A model generated the notes under the pieces. It did no database searches and was not told where the DNA came from. It saw only the letters and a list, made by a program, of their open reading frames with translations. A stretch of 64,000 bases of DNA from Haliclona indistincta (taxonomy: Eukaryota > Porifera > Demospongiae > Haplosclerida > Chalinidae). The stretch is from the NCBI GenBank assembly GCA_964017065.1, contig OZ024786.1, positions 8,809,047 through 8,873,046 of the forward strand. The letters run 5' to 3'. The translations under genes were made by a program, and so were the position numbers. Positions 12,501 to 24,617 of the stretch are shown in pieces; position 1 is the stretch's first letter; each line of letters opens with the position of its first letter.

Positions 12501-15475
12501 GTTCTTCAGATTCATATGGATTCTATGGGCGGAGCTTGGGGCGGAGCCATCAAAGAAGCAGAGAATTTCTAGCTGTGTTTGTGATTTGCTGACCTCGATG
12601 GCCTTGTTCGGACTTCTCTAAAGACGAACTGTCTTATCTGCCGCTTACACGAGGCCCTAGCCGCTATTATAGTAACTCGATTCATCTCTGGCCGTGACAT
12701 ATCGATCTCGACTCACAATCTGTATTCTTGAAATCATGCGTGATGTAGCTATCTATGGAACTTCAGTAGCCAGGCTTTATCATTATTGGTGAAGTTATTG
12801 GTATGTATTCAGCAGCAATGAACGAATTTCACAACCCCTCGGCGTGTGAGCATCGTTGCAAATATTGTAAGCTCCCTAGTTGGGGATAGCAGCAGGAGTT
12901 TGCAGCTAACCTAATTAGCCTTTAGGCTGTAGCTATATTGAAACTGCAGTGCTAAACAGAAGACAGCAAAATGACCACTTTCTAGGCGTGTCATGTGAAC
13001 ACGTGAGCGAGCACGTGAGTAGGTAGCCATTGTTAGCCGTGCACGCTAGGCTTTTTCTTGAGATATCTACGCACACTCAGAGCTGTCCTGCGGTTTAGAT
13101 GTAGTCTACAAATACCAAAAAGTCAAATATGGGCGCTTTTGCTGTCAGAGAGGTCGTCAAGGTGAGCCAGCCATAACTCGAGAACGAAAGCACTTTCGCA
13201 AAATCCACAGGTAAGATTGCAAGCCATTGTCGAACTTGTCATGCTCATAACCTTACCAGCGCGTAGAAGTGATCGCTTATCTCTGCAACTCGATGGACAG
13301 AACGAGCTTAAATCTCTGCAATATATAGTCGTAATCATTATTAATTTTTGTACAATGAAAAATACTGCTTGCTAGCGTTCTCGATTATGACGACTTCACT
13401 TTTTTTAAGTGGACCAACCACGCCCCTTACCTGCAACGCACAATAATTCATTATTAAACGTTTACTTTATAACTATTGTTAATTAATTCAAGTGGATTCC
13501 TGGATTCGATTGTGGATTCCTGGATTCGATCGTGGATTCCTGGATTCGATAGTGGATTCCTGGATTCGATAGTGGATTCCTGGATTCGAATGTATTCGAG
13601 CATGGATTCGTGGATTCTCAGAGAGAGTGTACGAGATTCCTCGAGTGTCGGACCCCTCGCACGAAAGCGAGTTCGAGCTCGCTCCACGCAATAATGAAGG
13701 GGCGGATACTTCCTGGTAATAAAAGAATGGCTAAAATGGCGTCGAACTGAGCGTCGAACGAAGAACTGCTCGTGCAGTTTTTGTGCAGTTACGAGTAGGT
13801 AGGCGCGTTGTTTACTGCTTCGGAAGTACTTTTCTAAGCAGATATCATCAATAAACTAACCGCTGATTCTTGAAAGAAAAGTTTGTAAGCGGGCTGGCCC
13901 AGCTTCCGCGTTCACACTAGTTGGGCGTGGCCCGACCTCCCGCAGGACGCAGGGGTCGGGCCATGCCCAACTACGTTCACACAGCCACACGCAGCACGCT
14001 TACCCGGGTCAGACCCCATTCTGGCTCACTATTGGAAAGTGGGCTAATCAAGCTCGACTCGCCACGGCTCGGCTCGATTTGTGCCTGTTCACACAGTAAT
14101 TTTGTAAACGAGTTGGTGCGCGCCAACGCGAGCTGACCCGCGATCTCGTGCCTGTGTGAACGCAGTATTAGATAAACATGGGTAGATCTAGACTTGGATA
14201 GATCTAGTGTAGATGCTGACCCTCTCCCCACCTATTGATGTGTGAGCCGCGGACAGGGTCAGCAGCTAGTCTAGATTGCGTCTGCATTCTATCTGTGGGA
14301 ATCAGGTTTTTGAGAATCCGGGTTGAACCCGGTTAAGCCAACCCACATACTTATGTGGGTTGGCTGAACCGGGTTCGCTCTTGCGCCACTACGTGCATGA
14401 GCACAGATCCTCTCTGAGCAATGTAGCACTCTGTGTGGGCGTATCAAAGGCGCCGCCTGTGCTATATTGTCCATAATGAGATACGGTTGGACAGTATAGC
14501 ATGGCTGGGGATAATATAGCACGGTTGGCGGGTAAATATAGCACGGTGGGCGGAGACTGACCTTGGCTCGACCTCAAGAAAAAGTCGCCCGGGCACAAAG
14601 ATTCAGCGACAGCAGCGAGCCGTCGTGCTACAAACCAGTAAAAGCACCGTCTGCTCGTGCAATTATTGCGCTCGGGGTGTCGGTCTTGACGCTAATACAG
14701 CACTCGGCTTCGCCTCGTGCTGTATCACCGTCTCGACCACACCCCTCGTGCAATAATTCAAGCGCTAGAGAAAAACATACATTGTCAAGAAGCGCTCGTG
14801 CTAGCAATACGAACGCTACTTTAGACTATGACTACCTTTGACTAACTCTAACTAGAATATTATGTTTGATTTTGAAGCTTTCCTTTGCTTGTTTGGTATG
14901 TGGAATACTAGTATCCATCTTAATTCCTCAGTATTACACATTCAGTGATGTGGCATCACTAGTTCCCAAGCATTACCCTCACCATGATGAGAGCACATGG
15001 CTCTGCAGACTGCTCAGTAAGGAGGAGTCAGAGAAGTTGCTGAGAGGGAGGATAGATGAGACATTCCTAGTGAGAGCAACTGACCTGTCAGGTCCCAGTC
15101 ACCTCTTCACAGTGGATATAGTGTAAGTAGCAAATACCAAACAGCATCACACTAAGAATCAAATTAAATTGCTTGTTTGCTGCCATGGTGGTTTTAGTCT
15201 GTAGCCATTGTCAACACTGCTGCCCACATAGTACTATCTAGCTCTGTAAAAATTAGTGATGATAACTGTTCTTCAGGGTACATAAGAAAGTGGCCAGTCT
15301 GGATATTAATAAAGAAGATGATTGGTTGAAATTTGGAGGATTGAGAGAAAGATTTGACTCTATCAACACATTAGTGATGCGTAGTGTCATTTCATCATTT
15401 CCTATACCAATTGGCGATCATACAGTACATGCACTTTTTCGATATCCAGTGCACTCATCAAAGTATTATAAGTGA
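9512..15475 (+). CDS. Gene A: Death - unknown domain - SH2 (no pTyr Arg) - SH2 adaptor
   Basis: Ten exons with matching phases: 9512-9521, 9572-9859, 10226-10285, 10334-11110, 11155-11184, 11253-11508, 11564-11740, 11791-11836, 14932-15122, 15277-15475; 2034 nt, 677 aa. The ATG exon is ten bases and matches the starts of B and D. Residues about 5-98 form a Death domain (DWYSLGVALR, LLQYWL, ASWRDIVTAL). Residues 120-388 are a domain I cannot name. Residues about 410-535 form a degenerate SH2 domain, with GTFLVW putting Trp451 in the place of the phosphotyrosine-binding Arg. Residues about 565-650 form an SH2 domain with FLVRATD (Arg596). No kinase or membrane segment is seen, so I infer an intracellular adaptor joining a Death-fold complex to phosphotyrosine signalling. 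The 3.1-kb intron before exon 9 is filled with nested repeats. Confidence 0.85.
9572..9859 (+). other. Death domain exon of gene A
   Basis: A whole Death-fold domain is encoded by one 288-nt exon bounded by phase-1 introns. Key positions are the Trp after the first helix (SDWYSLG), the WRIELLQYWL helix, the ASWRDIV helix and the LSARLREKY end. The exon is nearly identical to that of gene C, clearly different from that of D, and only distantly similar to that of B. Confidence 0.85.
11866..12170. repeat. Repeat block shared by all four paralogues
   Basis: Begins near CACTGGTGAGCGATCCCGGG and contains an imperfect inverted pair (GATCTAGTGTAGATGCTGAC against GTCAGCAGCTAGTCTAGATC), then GAATCCAGGTTCAGCCCGG. 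The same block lies at the same place, after exon 8, in B (23897-24190), C (34707-34990) and D (51825-52110), so it predates the gene duplications. Gene A carries a second copy at 14178-14424. Confidence 0.75.
12337..12500 (+). repeat. Short tandem repeat, unit about 21-24 bp
   Basis: Repeats of GGATTCCTGTATTCCGGAT and close variants (GGATTCCCGTATATTCCGG). It is non-coding in context and lies inside the nested insertion of gene A. Confidence 0.8.
12818..13311 (+). repeat. CCCTCGGCG dispersed repeat, single copy
   Basis: Starts ATGAACGAATTTCACAACCC and ends near CTCGATGGACAGAACGAG. It matches, diverged, the units arrayed at 18515-21362 and 27362-29001. No protein-coding potential was seen. 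Confidence 0.75.
13490..13612 (+). repeat. Minisatellite, unit GTGGATTCCTGGATTCGAT
   Basis: Five to six tandem copies of a 19-21 bp unit with single-base changes. Its GGATTCC core resembles the repeat at 12337-12500, so the two may derive from one array. Confidence 0.85.
14424..14763. repeat. Hairpin-bearing repeat, copy in intron 8 of gene A
   Basis: Starts TGTAGCACTCTGTGTGGGCG. Its 3' half is a near-perfect hairpin centred on CACTCGGCTTCGCCTCGTG, with arms reading GATACAGCAC/GTGCTGTATC and CGAGGGGTGT-type sequence. The same element is inserted in intron 5 of gene B (22820-23215), a different place, which shows it was mobile. Confidence 0.7.
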
Positions 15476-16640
15476 TTATCAATTGCAATTTGTGTATGTA
15501 AGAGGCTTAGCAAAAAATCAGTATAAAAATAATATTATGGTAATCAGTTAATTTAGCAAAGTAAGAGTGTAACAGTAGAAAACTAGCTTCGATCGTGCTC
15601 TAGTGATGTCAGCTTGAAAGCTTTTATGCAGTGCTGGGAGATAATGTCGAGTTCCTGCAGAGTCATTCTTGCACCTAGCCTAGCACATTAATTTCTAGCG
15701 AAAAGAGAGCTAGCGGCTATCTTGCACCTTTTCTCACTCTTTCCTGAACAATGCTTGTAATTACATGTACTTAAACTTAGTTTTCTACAAGAGATTTGTA
15801 TTGTACATTTCAAGAGCTCTTTTGTTTTATCAGAATCTGATATTCAATGATAATCACAACTGGTGAACTTCTAATTGCACTGATCCAGGAGCATAGCATA
15901 CGTTTGAGGAATCTGGTCATTAATAAATAATATCGATGGAATATTTTATGTCACTTACCAACCATAATAAACATCAATGGGCAGTCAGAAAATTAATAGT
16001 CACTCAACCAGCTGTAACTAGGTTTGTGGAATGATCAATCTGTGAGTGTATGAGTTGACTACACACATGGTGTCTTGAAATTACTGTTACATACATGTAT
16101 AAGTGAGCAAGAACAATGGGTGATATATGCATTGAGAAAATATGAACAGCTAAAGGAATCACTGATTAGCTACTGCGCTTATGGAATAATATTTTCTGCA
16201 CATTCAATGAACAGGATAATACTTTGAGATACAATAAGGTAAGGCGGGTTAACTTGGAACAAAATTCTAACTTGGACCTCCTACTTCCCAACAGTCGCCG
16301 CTGTATCAACTTTGTATGGTTCAGTTAGAAGGTAGATGAGTGTTCTTTCTAATCTGCATTATATAAACGCTCCTCTCTCTTCTTTGCAGTGTTTTTAGAC
16401 GAGGGATACGGACCCGAGTAGCTGGAAAACCACGCCAAATAATTTCTATCTCCTCTCTAAAATTCTTGGATTTCAATTTTAGCGACTCTAGTACTAACAG
16501 TAGTATAGAACACCAGAAGGAGATCATCTTGTGAAACTATGATTGTTGTGTTTCTTTTTTTTCGTGAAGAAAACATTGTGTTTAGCTATAATTTTATTAG
16601 CCGCGCAATGTGGCGCGGATTGCGCGGGAAAGATTCAATG
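15476..16640 (+). other. 3' flank of gene A, shared with gene D
   Basis: Non-coding flank and decayed exons that match 53406-54755 downstream of gene D. The match ends at GGAAAGATTCAAT, where an inverted-repeat element begins in copy 1 and different sequence begins in copy 2. This marks the right edge of the segmental duplication. Confidence 0.7.
16100..16534 (+). pseudogene. Decayed 3' exons of an unidentified gene (copy 1)
   Basis: Three exon-like pieces: about 16100-16226 (translates as EQEQWVIYALRKYEQLKES), 16295-16331 after a CCCAACAG acceptor, and 16390-16534 after CTTTGCAG, ending HQKEIIL-stop. The last two join in frame. The first has a 5-bp insertion relative to the downstream copy (54206-54640). 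The copies carry different lesions, so neither looks functional. The family is not recognised. Confidence 0.35.
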
Positions 16641-16653
16641 GGCCGGGTCTGGC

Positions 16654-17103
16654 TAGTCTGGCCGCTGCCCCTCCCCGCCTATTGAGTGGGTGGTGGACGG
16701 CGTGTAGGGTCTAGCAAACATTGCCATTCATAGTTTCCCAACCGACCAATCAGATTCTACTGCTCATGCAAGATCTTGAGCAGTAATATTCATGGATCAT
16801 GGGCTGGGTTTGATCGTGAATAATATTACAGGCTGTGGCAAAACAGCTACGGTGGGTGAAAACTAACAGTCGTGCTGTTGACGATGCTATAGAACATAGT
16901 CTACCGCGATTCAAGCATAGATCGCTTAAACCAGCGCAGTGTGAGGCAATTCGTGTGGTACAATGGCATTGAGGAAACCCCGCTTATCATTGCAATAATT
17001 AATTAGATTATTCATATAAAATCGATGAATGGTAATGTTTGCTAGACCCTACACGCCGTCCACCACCCACTCAATAGGCGGGGAGGGGCAGCGGCCAGAC
17101 TAG
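16654..17103. mobile_element. Inverted-repeat element (CTAGTCTGGCCGCTGCCCC ends)
   Basis: Long inverted arms of about 75 bp: 16654-16730 begins CTAGTCTGGCCGCTGCCCCT, and 17028-17103 is its reverse complement, including GTCTAGCAAACATTGCC. The loop has no ORF of note. The insertion begins where the homology to copy 2 stops. Confidence 0.75.
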
Positions 17104-17442
17104 GGTCTGGCCTAAGTTCACCCGTTTTCATGCCGGAAGCATGCATAATCAAACAATGATGTCATTGCGCGGGCTTTGGCGCGAAAGTTGCAAATAGTAA
17201 ACACACGTGTGTGCATAGTTTCAGCTGTCCTTTCGGCTTGTTGGTTCTCTTGGTTCTCTAGAGTTCAGTTGGCTAGTTTGTTTGTGCGTCCGTTCTTGCT
17301 ATCTCTGATCTGTCACAGCTACTTACATTCTCCTGTCTGTAATAGCTACATCTTAGTCTTGTAGCCTGAAACCATCTCTTCCAAGTTCCAGTTGCTACCT
17401 ACATTCTACCATCCCATCTTGAACCTCTCTGACTACAATTTA

Positions 17443-17730
17443 AGCGCCGATAGTTGACTACCTACTGAGGTACTTGTAGATTCCATCTAAACTGCAGGAC
17501 AGCTCTGAGGGTGCGTAGATATTTCAAGAAAGAGACTACGCTACTGCAATGGCTAACTACTCACACGTTCATCATGGTCACGCCCTTGTGACACACCTTG
17601 GGATCGGCACTTCGCTGTCTTCTGGTTAGCACTACATAGCTAGCAGGTTGGCATTATAGCTGCTCCAAACCAGGACCTAACACTACAATGTGCATGAAAC
17701 GCCGAGGGTTTTGTGAAATCTGTACATTTT
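17443..17730 (-). repeat. CCCTCGGCG dispersed repeat, partial
   Basis: Reverse-oriented partial unit (TACTTGTAGATTCCATCTAA ... CGCCGAGGGTTTTGTGAAAT). It lies in the presumed promoter region of gene B. Confidence 0.65.
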
Positions 17731-18284
17731 CCCTGGCACTGACAATCGCAATTTATCTTTCAAAAAGCCCGCCTTTTCTCACATAATATATTTCCCGCCT
17801 TTTCTTGATTTTGTTTTGGGGGTGTGTCATACTCGCCAACGAAAATGTCCGCGGACAGTAAGTTTGGTTACTCGCGGGTACGTTTAAGATTGATATTATA
17901 ATATCTGTTCCGTAGATATTCCTCTGTCAGTTGAGCTGCTGGTAAAGGAATTGAAGGATGTGACTAACTGGTACGTGTTTGGTGTGTCTTTGGGCATTCC
18001 AATAAGCAAGCTTGATGCTATTAAAAAAGAATGCTCCGATGTCGAAGAACAGAAGATCAAAATGTTCCAATTTTGGTTACGAAACAAGCTGGACGCCTCA
18101 TGGAAGAAGGTGATTCAAGTACTCAAACAGAATGACCGCTTCGTTTTGGCTGCATCATTGAGCAGTAAATATCTGTCTACTGATTTATCAAGTGATGAAC
18201 AAGGTATAAAATAATACTGTTATGTTAATACTAATATAATACTGTAATACTATTATGCTAGCTGTGCATAGCTAGATGTAGCTC

Positions 18285-19129
18285 AGGGGCGTAGGCAGGA
18301 TTTTTGAAATGAGGGGGCAAATTATAAAAACGGGGGTCTGGGGGCCTTCCCCAGAAAAATTTTGAAAATGAACTGTTAATTTAGTGCAATTTTTAGCTGT
18401 TAAATTTCAATACCTATCTAGTGTAGACATCATAGCTGGCAGTTGCATTGGTGTAAACAGAGATAAAATAGCACTAAATCAACCACATGGCCAACATAGT
18501 CACAACCCTGCATAAATAATGAACGGCTTTTACAAACCCTCGGCGTCTAAGCTTCCTAGTTGGGGATTGCAGCAGGAATTTACAACTAGTGCCAACCTGC
18601 TTAGGCTGTATCTGTATTGAAACTGGTAACCAGAAGACAGCAAAATGCTGATCACGGTCTAGGTGTGTCATGTGGACGTAACCATGAACACGTGAGTAGG
18701 TAGCTATTGCTGTAGTGTAGGCTCTTTCTTGAAATGTCTACGCACCCCCAGAGCTGTCCTGAAGTTTAGATGGAATCTACAAGTACCTAGGTAATCAACT
18801 ATGGGCGCTTTTGTCGTCAGAGAGGGCCAACATGGCTGTCAAGGTGAGCCAGCCATACATAACTCAAGAACGAAAGCACTTTAGCAAAATCCACGAGTCA
18901 CATTGCAAGCCATTGTCGTGCTAAGTCTGTTCATACCTTTACCGAGTTTCAGAATTGAGCGATGGTCTCTGCAGCTCGATGGACAGAACGAACGAATGAG
19001 TGAATGAATGAATGACAAACCAAGTACCGTAACCCTCGCGCATGCGCCGAGGGTTAATAACTAAATTCATCTACCAAGTCAGCGAAAAAGGGGGGCAATT
19101 GCCCCCCTGGCCCCCCTGCCTACGCCACT
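18285..19129. mobile_element. GGCGTAGGCAGG inverted-end element with a nested repeat
   Basis: Left end GGGGCGTAGGCAGGATTTTT and right end CCCCCCTGCCTACGCCACT are inverted copies flanking G-rich/C-rich stretches. Most of the inside is a CCCTCGGCG repeat unit (from 18515). A related short element is at 25937-26247. Confidence 0.65.
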
Positions 19130-21362
19130 ATAGCTATAGATGACTTGATTGATCATTAACCCTCGGCGCATGCGCAAGAGGGTTACGGTACTTGATTTGT
19201 CATTCGTTCACTCATTCGTTCACTCACTCATTCGTTCATTCATTCTGTCCATCGAGCTGCAGAGATCATCGCTCACTTCTGAAACTCGGTAAAGGTATGA
19301 ACAGGCTTAGCACGACAATGCCTTGCAATGTGACTCGTGGATTTTGCTAAAAGTTTTCGTTCTCGAGTTATGGCTGGCTCACCTTGCTTACCAGCCATCT
19401 TGGATGTCTCTGACAACAAAAGCGCCCATAGTGACTTTTTAGGTACTTGTAGACTACATCTAAACAGCAGGACATCTCTGAGTGTGCGTAGAGATCTCAA
19501 GAAAAGCCTACAGCTAGCAATGGCTACCTACTCACATGTTCATGCCTGGTCATGCCCATATGACACGCCTAGAAAGTGGTCAGCATTTTGCTGTCTTCTT
19601 GTTAGCAGTGCAGTTTCAATATAGCTACAGCCTATAAGCTAAGCAGCTTGGCACTAGCTGCAAACTCCTGCTGCAATCCCCAATGAACGCATTTCACAAA
19701 CCCTCGGCGTCTAAGCTCCCTAGTTAACCCTCGGCGCATGCGCGAGGGTTACGGTACTTGCCTGGTCGCATTCTGTCCATCGAGCTACAGAGAACAGCGA
19801 TCACTTCTACGCGTCGACTAAGGCAAGACAGACTAAGCACGACCAGAGCTTGCAATTTGACTCGTGGATTTTGCGGAAATGCTTTCGTTCGCGAGTTACG
19901 ACTGGCTCACCTTGACGGCCGTCTTGGACCTCTCTGACGACAAAAACGCTCATGGTTGGCTGTCTAGGTACTCTTACAGTCGAGTTGAACTGTAGCACAG
20001 CTCTGGGATGCATAGATACTTCAAGAAAAGGTTGTCAGCTTACTGCACACGTGTAAGTATTCGGTTGTAGTCACGCCCACCTAACGCACCTTGACAGACC
20101 AACATACTAATTTATGGAGTTTGCAGCTATGCAGACTGACACTACAATGTGAATGGCATGCCCGCCGAGGGTTTGTGAAATCTTTGGGATTGCAGCTGGA
20201 GTTTACAGCTAGTACCAACCTGCTTAGCTTATAGGCTGTAGCTATATTGACCAGAAGACAGCAAAATGCTGATCACTGTCTAGGCGTGTCATGTGGGCGT
20301 GATCATGAACACGTGAGTAGGTAGCTAATGCTGTAGAGTACATGTAGGCTCTTTCTTGAAATGTCTACGCACCCTCACAGCTGTCCTGCAGTTTAGATGG
20401 AATCTGCGAGTACCAAGGTAGTCAACTATCAATGGGCGTTCTTGTACTCAGAGACAACTAAGAAGGCCCAAGGTGAGCCAGCCATAACTCGAGAACGAAA
20501 GCACTTTAGCAAAATCCGCGAATCACATTGCAAGCCATTGTCATGCTAAGCCTGTTCATACCTTTACCGAGTTTCAGAAGTGAGCGATGGTCTTTGCAGC
20601 TCGATGGACAGAATGAATTACATGTAGTTCCTTCGTTATGGTTTGCATAAGGAGCTTTACAGCTGAAGCCAACCTGTTTGCTTTTGAAACTGTACTGCTA
20701 ACCAGAAGACAAAGTGCTGACCTCAGGGTGTGCCAAGTGGGCGTGACCATGAACACGTTGAATGAACATTGCTGTAGGCTTACATTTGTAGACAGGCTTT
20801 TCTCGAGATGTCTACGCAACTTTAGACCAGTCCTGCAGTTCAGTTGGAGTCTACAAGCATCTAGATAGTCAACTATAGACGCTTGTGTTGTCAGAGAGGT
20901 CCAAGATGGGCGTAAAGGTTAGCCAGCCATGTATAATTCGACAACGAAAGCACTTTGACAAAATCCACGAGTCACATTGCAAGCCATTGTCGTGCTAAGC
21001 CTGTTCATACCCTTACTGAGTTTCAGAAGTGGGTGATGGTCTCTGTAGCTCGATGGACAGAATGAACGAATGACAGAGCAAGTACCATAACCCTCGCGCA
21101 TGCGCCGAGGGTTAACTAGGAAGCTTAGTGCAATGGTGCTCACACGCCGAGGGTTTGTGAAATTCGTTCATTGTACATGTAGTAGTTATTCCATGCCTAC
21201 CAGGTATGTATACCATATGCACCAGGTACTGTGTGTGTCTTATGTGTGCTTCTGTGTCTCATAGAGTTCCAAGATGGCCGTCAAGGTGAGCCAGCCATAA
21301 CCTGAGAACGAACGAACGACAAAGCAAGTAACATAACCGTCGCGCATATGCCGAGGATTGAT
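18515..21362. repeat. Array of CCCTCGGCG dispersed repeats in intron 2 of gene B
   Basis: At least six full or partial units of about 0.5 kb in both orientations (for example + at 18515-19055, - at 19158-19670, - at 19725-20180, + at 20190-20615, + at 20620-21115). Units begin with TTCACAAACCCTCGGCG and share CGAGAACGAAAGCACTTTAG and CTCGATGGACAGAATGAA. Several end in the palindrome TAACCCTCGCGCATGCGCC followed by GAGGGTTA. No coding capacity was seen. Confidence 0.8.
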
Positions 21363-22819
21363 AAACATGCATTCTCTCAGCTCGTCATTTGACTATCCCC
21401 GTAATGTTCTAGTTGGCGGTGCAGCTAATATAAAGGCATGGCCATGGCACACAACAGAACGCTCTAAATATTACAAGAATTTGGCAGAGAGCCATTTTGT
21501 ATCAGTCTTCAAGCAGTGAAGCAGTAAAACCCATGATTTACTCACAAAATTTAATAAAACAGACAGCTTAGGTCTCAGGCACCTGCACCCCATGGTTTTA
21601 AAAATTATGCAACACAAAAAATTGCATGGTCATCGTATATGGTGTGTAGCAAGGTAATGTTAGTTATTGCCTGCAAAAGCTTCTATATGCCAAAATTAAA
21701 TCTGCCAAAATGCAAAATCCAGGTCATTTTTACTTTCATTTTGGTATAAGTACAATGTCTGAAAATCAAAATGACCTTCAAGTAGTACCTTCTTATACAA
21801 GTACTTGGTATAATGGTAATAGGAATAATTGTTACGTTGATTGTTTTATCATAGATCAGCACACAACCGTATCCACAACCAATATGGCTACTAGTCCTAC
21901 TACTCCACAAGCTGGTATTATATACTAGTTGGTATTACATATAATTTAACCATCTCCCACAGAAAACGTCATACCTCAGGTGTATGAAGGAGATTTTGAG
22001 GATCTCCAGGGGCAATTTGTTCGATTATTTGCTGAAGTCACAGAAGAGATTGAAAAAAATAAATCAGTAACAGCAGAAGATCTCAAGAAGTTTCTTTCTT
22101 TATATCCAGATCTTGAATCATCACTCATCAATGCTGAAAGTATCTCTGAAATGATGCGTATACTGAAAAATCATTCTAGCTTTATCTGCTGTTCTCGTCT
22201 CAAAAATGTTGCAGAACACTTTAAGATATCTGCTGTAACTAAAAAAATTGCAGTCTACTTTCAATACTTAGAAGACTTCTGTTCCAGAAAACTGACTAAA
22301 ATCATTAATGAGCTGAAGCCTTTTATCTCTGCTGAGTCAATGGAGTTTGCTCCACCCACTACTCTGACATTCAAATTGGAATGGAATCCCGACGATAAGA
22401 CATTGAGCGATATTCAAGGTGTTCTTAGACGAGCGTTTCATGAGCATAGTATCTACGTACATATCGTTGTGGTCAGAGGAGGGAGTGTACAAGTGATCTG
22501 CTGTGCTCCACTGTCTCTAATGACCGAACTAGTGAGGCTAGCACAGAAGAACAGGAAGCTGCTGGTGGAGAGCAGTGTCACCTACCTTAGGGTAGGAGAC
22601 ACTGTAGTAGTGGACACCAGTGATCAGAATGAGGTGAGGATATGTTATCATAGAAACTGTCTCACTTTAGATTTCAGATATCACTTGTGAAAGATCTTGT
22701 GCTTCAACTAACCATTGCGCTTCAGCTGAAAGGTGAGTTGAAAAGTAGACTTTATATTCATTTTGCTTTTTCGCAGACTGGCTAAGTGCAGGACCTGATT
22801 CTCAAGGTATAGTAATACA

Positions 22820-23215
22820 TTTTGTAGCACTCTGCGTGGGTGTATCAAAGGCGCCGCCCGTTCTATATTTTCCATAATGTGAACGCCGTTTGCAGTATGG
22901 AAAATAATTATAGCACGGCCAGGGAAAATATAGCACGGCCAGGAGGGTTAAAGATAGGGTGGGCGGAGACTGACCTTGGCTCGACCTCGAGAATAAGTCG
23001 CCCTGGCACAAAGATTCGATCAGTGACAGCGGCAAACTGTCGTGCTACAAACCAGTAAAAGCACTGTCTGCTCGTGCAATACGGGAATTATTGCGCGAGG
23101 GGTGTCGGTCTCGACGCTGATACAGCACTCGGCTTCGCCTCGTGCTGTATCACCGTCTCGACCACACCCCTCGTGCAATAATTTCCGTATTGCACTCGCA
23201 ACGGTGCTTTAACTA
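22820..23215. repeat. Hairpin-bearing repeat in intron 5 of gene B
   Basis: Same family as 14424-14763. The terminal hairpin is longer here, about 23055-23212: GTGCAATACGG on the left pairs with CCGTATTGCAC on the right, around the CACTCGGCTTCGCCTCGTG apex. Genes A, C and D lack it at this site. Confidence 0.75.
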
Positions 23216-24617
23216 GTTAGTACATGTCTGTGTTGTAGTCATACGGTGCACATGGGTCATGAGTGTTTCCTACCCACAGCTGCTGAGGATGTGATGAAGA
23301 GTATGACACACTCCAGTGCTGTGAGTGATGGTGTTACTGATGAATGTATAGTACATAATGGTTGTCAACATACCCAGAGTGAGCCCTCCAGCTCTATACG
23401 GCAGATCACAGGAGAGGAGGCTGAGTATATCTTGACTTATAAACCAGATGGAACCTTTCTTGTCTGGGAAGTAGGTGGTGAATCTGTTACTGATCCATCA
23501 TCATCATCAATTCTCTCACATCATATCAGTGTTGTGTGAGTAGTACATGTCACCATGGTAACTGGTATATTCATTGTTCATTGTTTGTACAGTGTCAATG
23601 GGAGTGTTGAACATGTAGGAATCTACAAAAGAGGACACTACTATGGATCAGTCAATAATGAAGAATTCACATCAGTTGAACACTTTGTAGCAGTTCTCTC
23701 AAGAACAGGGATTACTCTTTATAAAGGAACAACACCAGTTACACTGACCAATCGACTATTTCCTGACAAGTGAGCTATCAGTAATGTTGTTTGTGTTTAT
23801 CACTTCTCACTATCTGCAGAGATACTCTTGCTAACCTACCATCAGACATTCCTACTATCATACGAGTGAGTATGTTTATAACTAAGGCATGTCTGCACTG
23901 GTGGGCGATCCCGGGTTGAACTTGGATAGATCTAGTGTAGATGCTGACCCTCTCCCCACCTATTGATGTGTGGGCGGACAGGGTCAGCAGCTAGTCTAGA
24001 TCACGTCTGCATTTTATCTGCGGGAATCGGGTTTTTGAGAATCCAGTTTGAACCCCGTTCAGCCAACCCACATACAATTTTGGGTTGAAACTGAGTTCTC
24101 TCTTGCGCCGCCACGTGCATGAGCACAGATCCTCTCTGAGCGTTCAAGCGCTGGAGAAAAATGTACATTAACAATAAGCGCTTGTGCTAGCAATAAATAC
24201 GCTACTTTAGACTATGACTAACTCTACCTAGATATAATTATTTTGTTAGATTTTGAAATTTATCTTTGCTTGTTTGGTATGTGGAATACTGGTAACCATC
24301 TTAATTCCTCAGTATTACACATTAAGTGATGTGGCATCATCACTTCCCAAGCATTACCCTCACCATGATGAGAGCACATGGCTCTGCAGACAGCTCAGTA
24401 AGGAGGAGTCAGAGAGGTTGCTGAGAGGGAGGATAGATGAGACATTCCTAGTGAGAGCAACTGACCTGTCAGGTCCCAGTCACCTCTTCACAGTGGATAT
24501 AGTGTAAGTAGCAAATACCAAACAGCATCACACTAAGAATCAAATTAAATTTTTGTTTGCTGCCATGGTGGTTTTAGTCTGTAGCCATTGTCAACACTGC
24601 TGCCCACATAGTACTAT

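Larger units (their letters stand above)
12176..14168. mobile_element. Nested inverted-repeat insertion in intron 8 of gene A
   Basis: Left end ACTGCGTTCACACAGGCA and right end TGCCTGTGTGAACGCAGT are inverted copies. Inside are a second ACACAGTAGCACGAAAGCGAG-type arm, a 'GGATTCC' short-unit repeat at 12340-12500, a copy of the 0.5-kb CCCTCGGCG repeat (12818-13311), and another short-unit repeat at 13490-13610. No transposase was seen. Confidence 0.6.

Noticed and set aside
14866..14931. Hydrophobic segment CLVCGILVSILIPQ before the C-SH2 exon, conserved in the paralogues
   Set aside because: The phase-0 acceptor CCTCAG at 14931 cuts it off and joins exon 8 in frame in all four genes. It is read as intron and branch/pyrimidine region. 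An alternative membrane-anchored isoform is not excluded.
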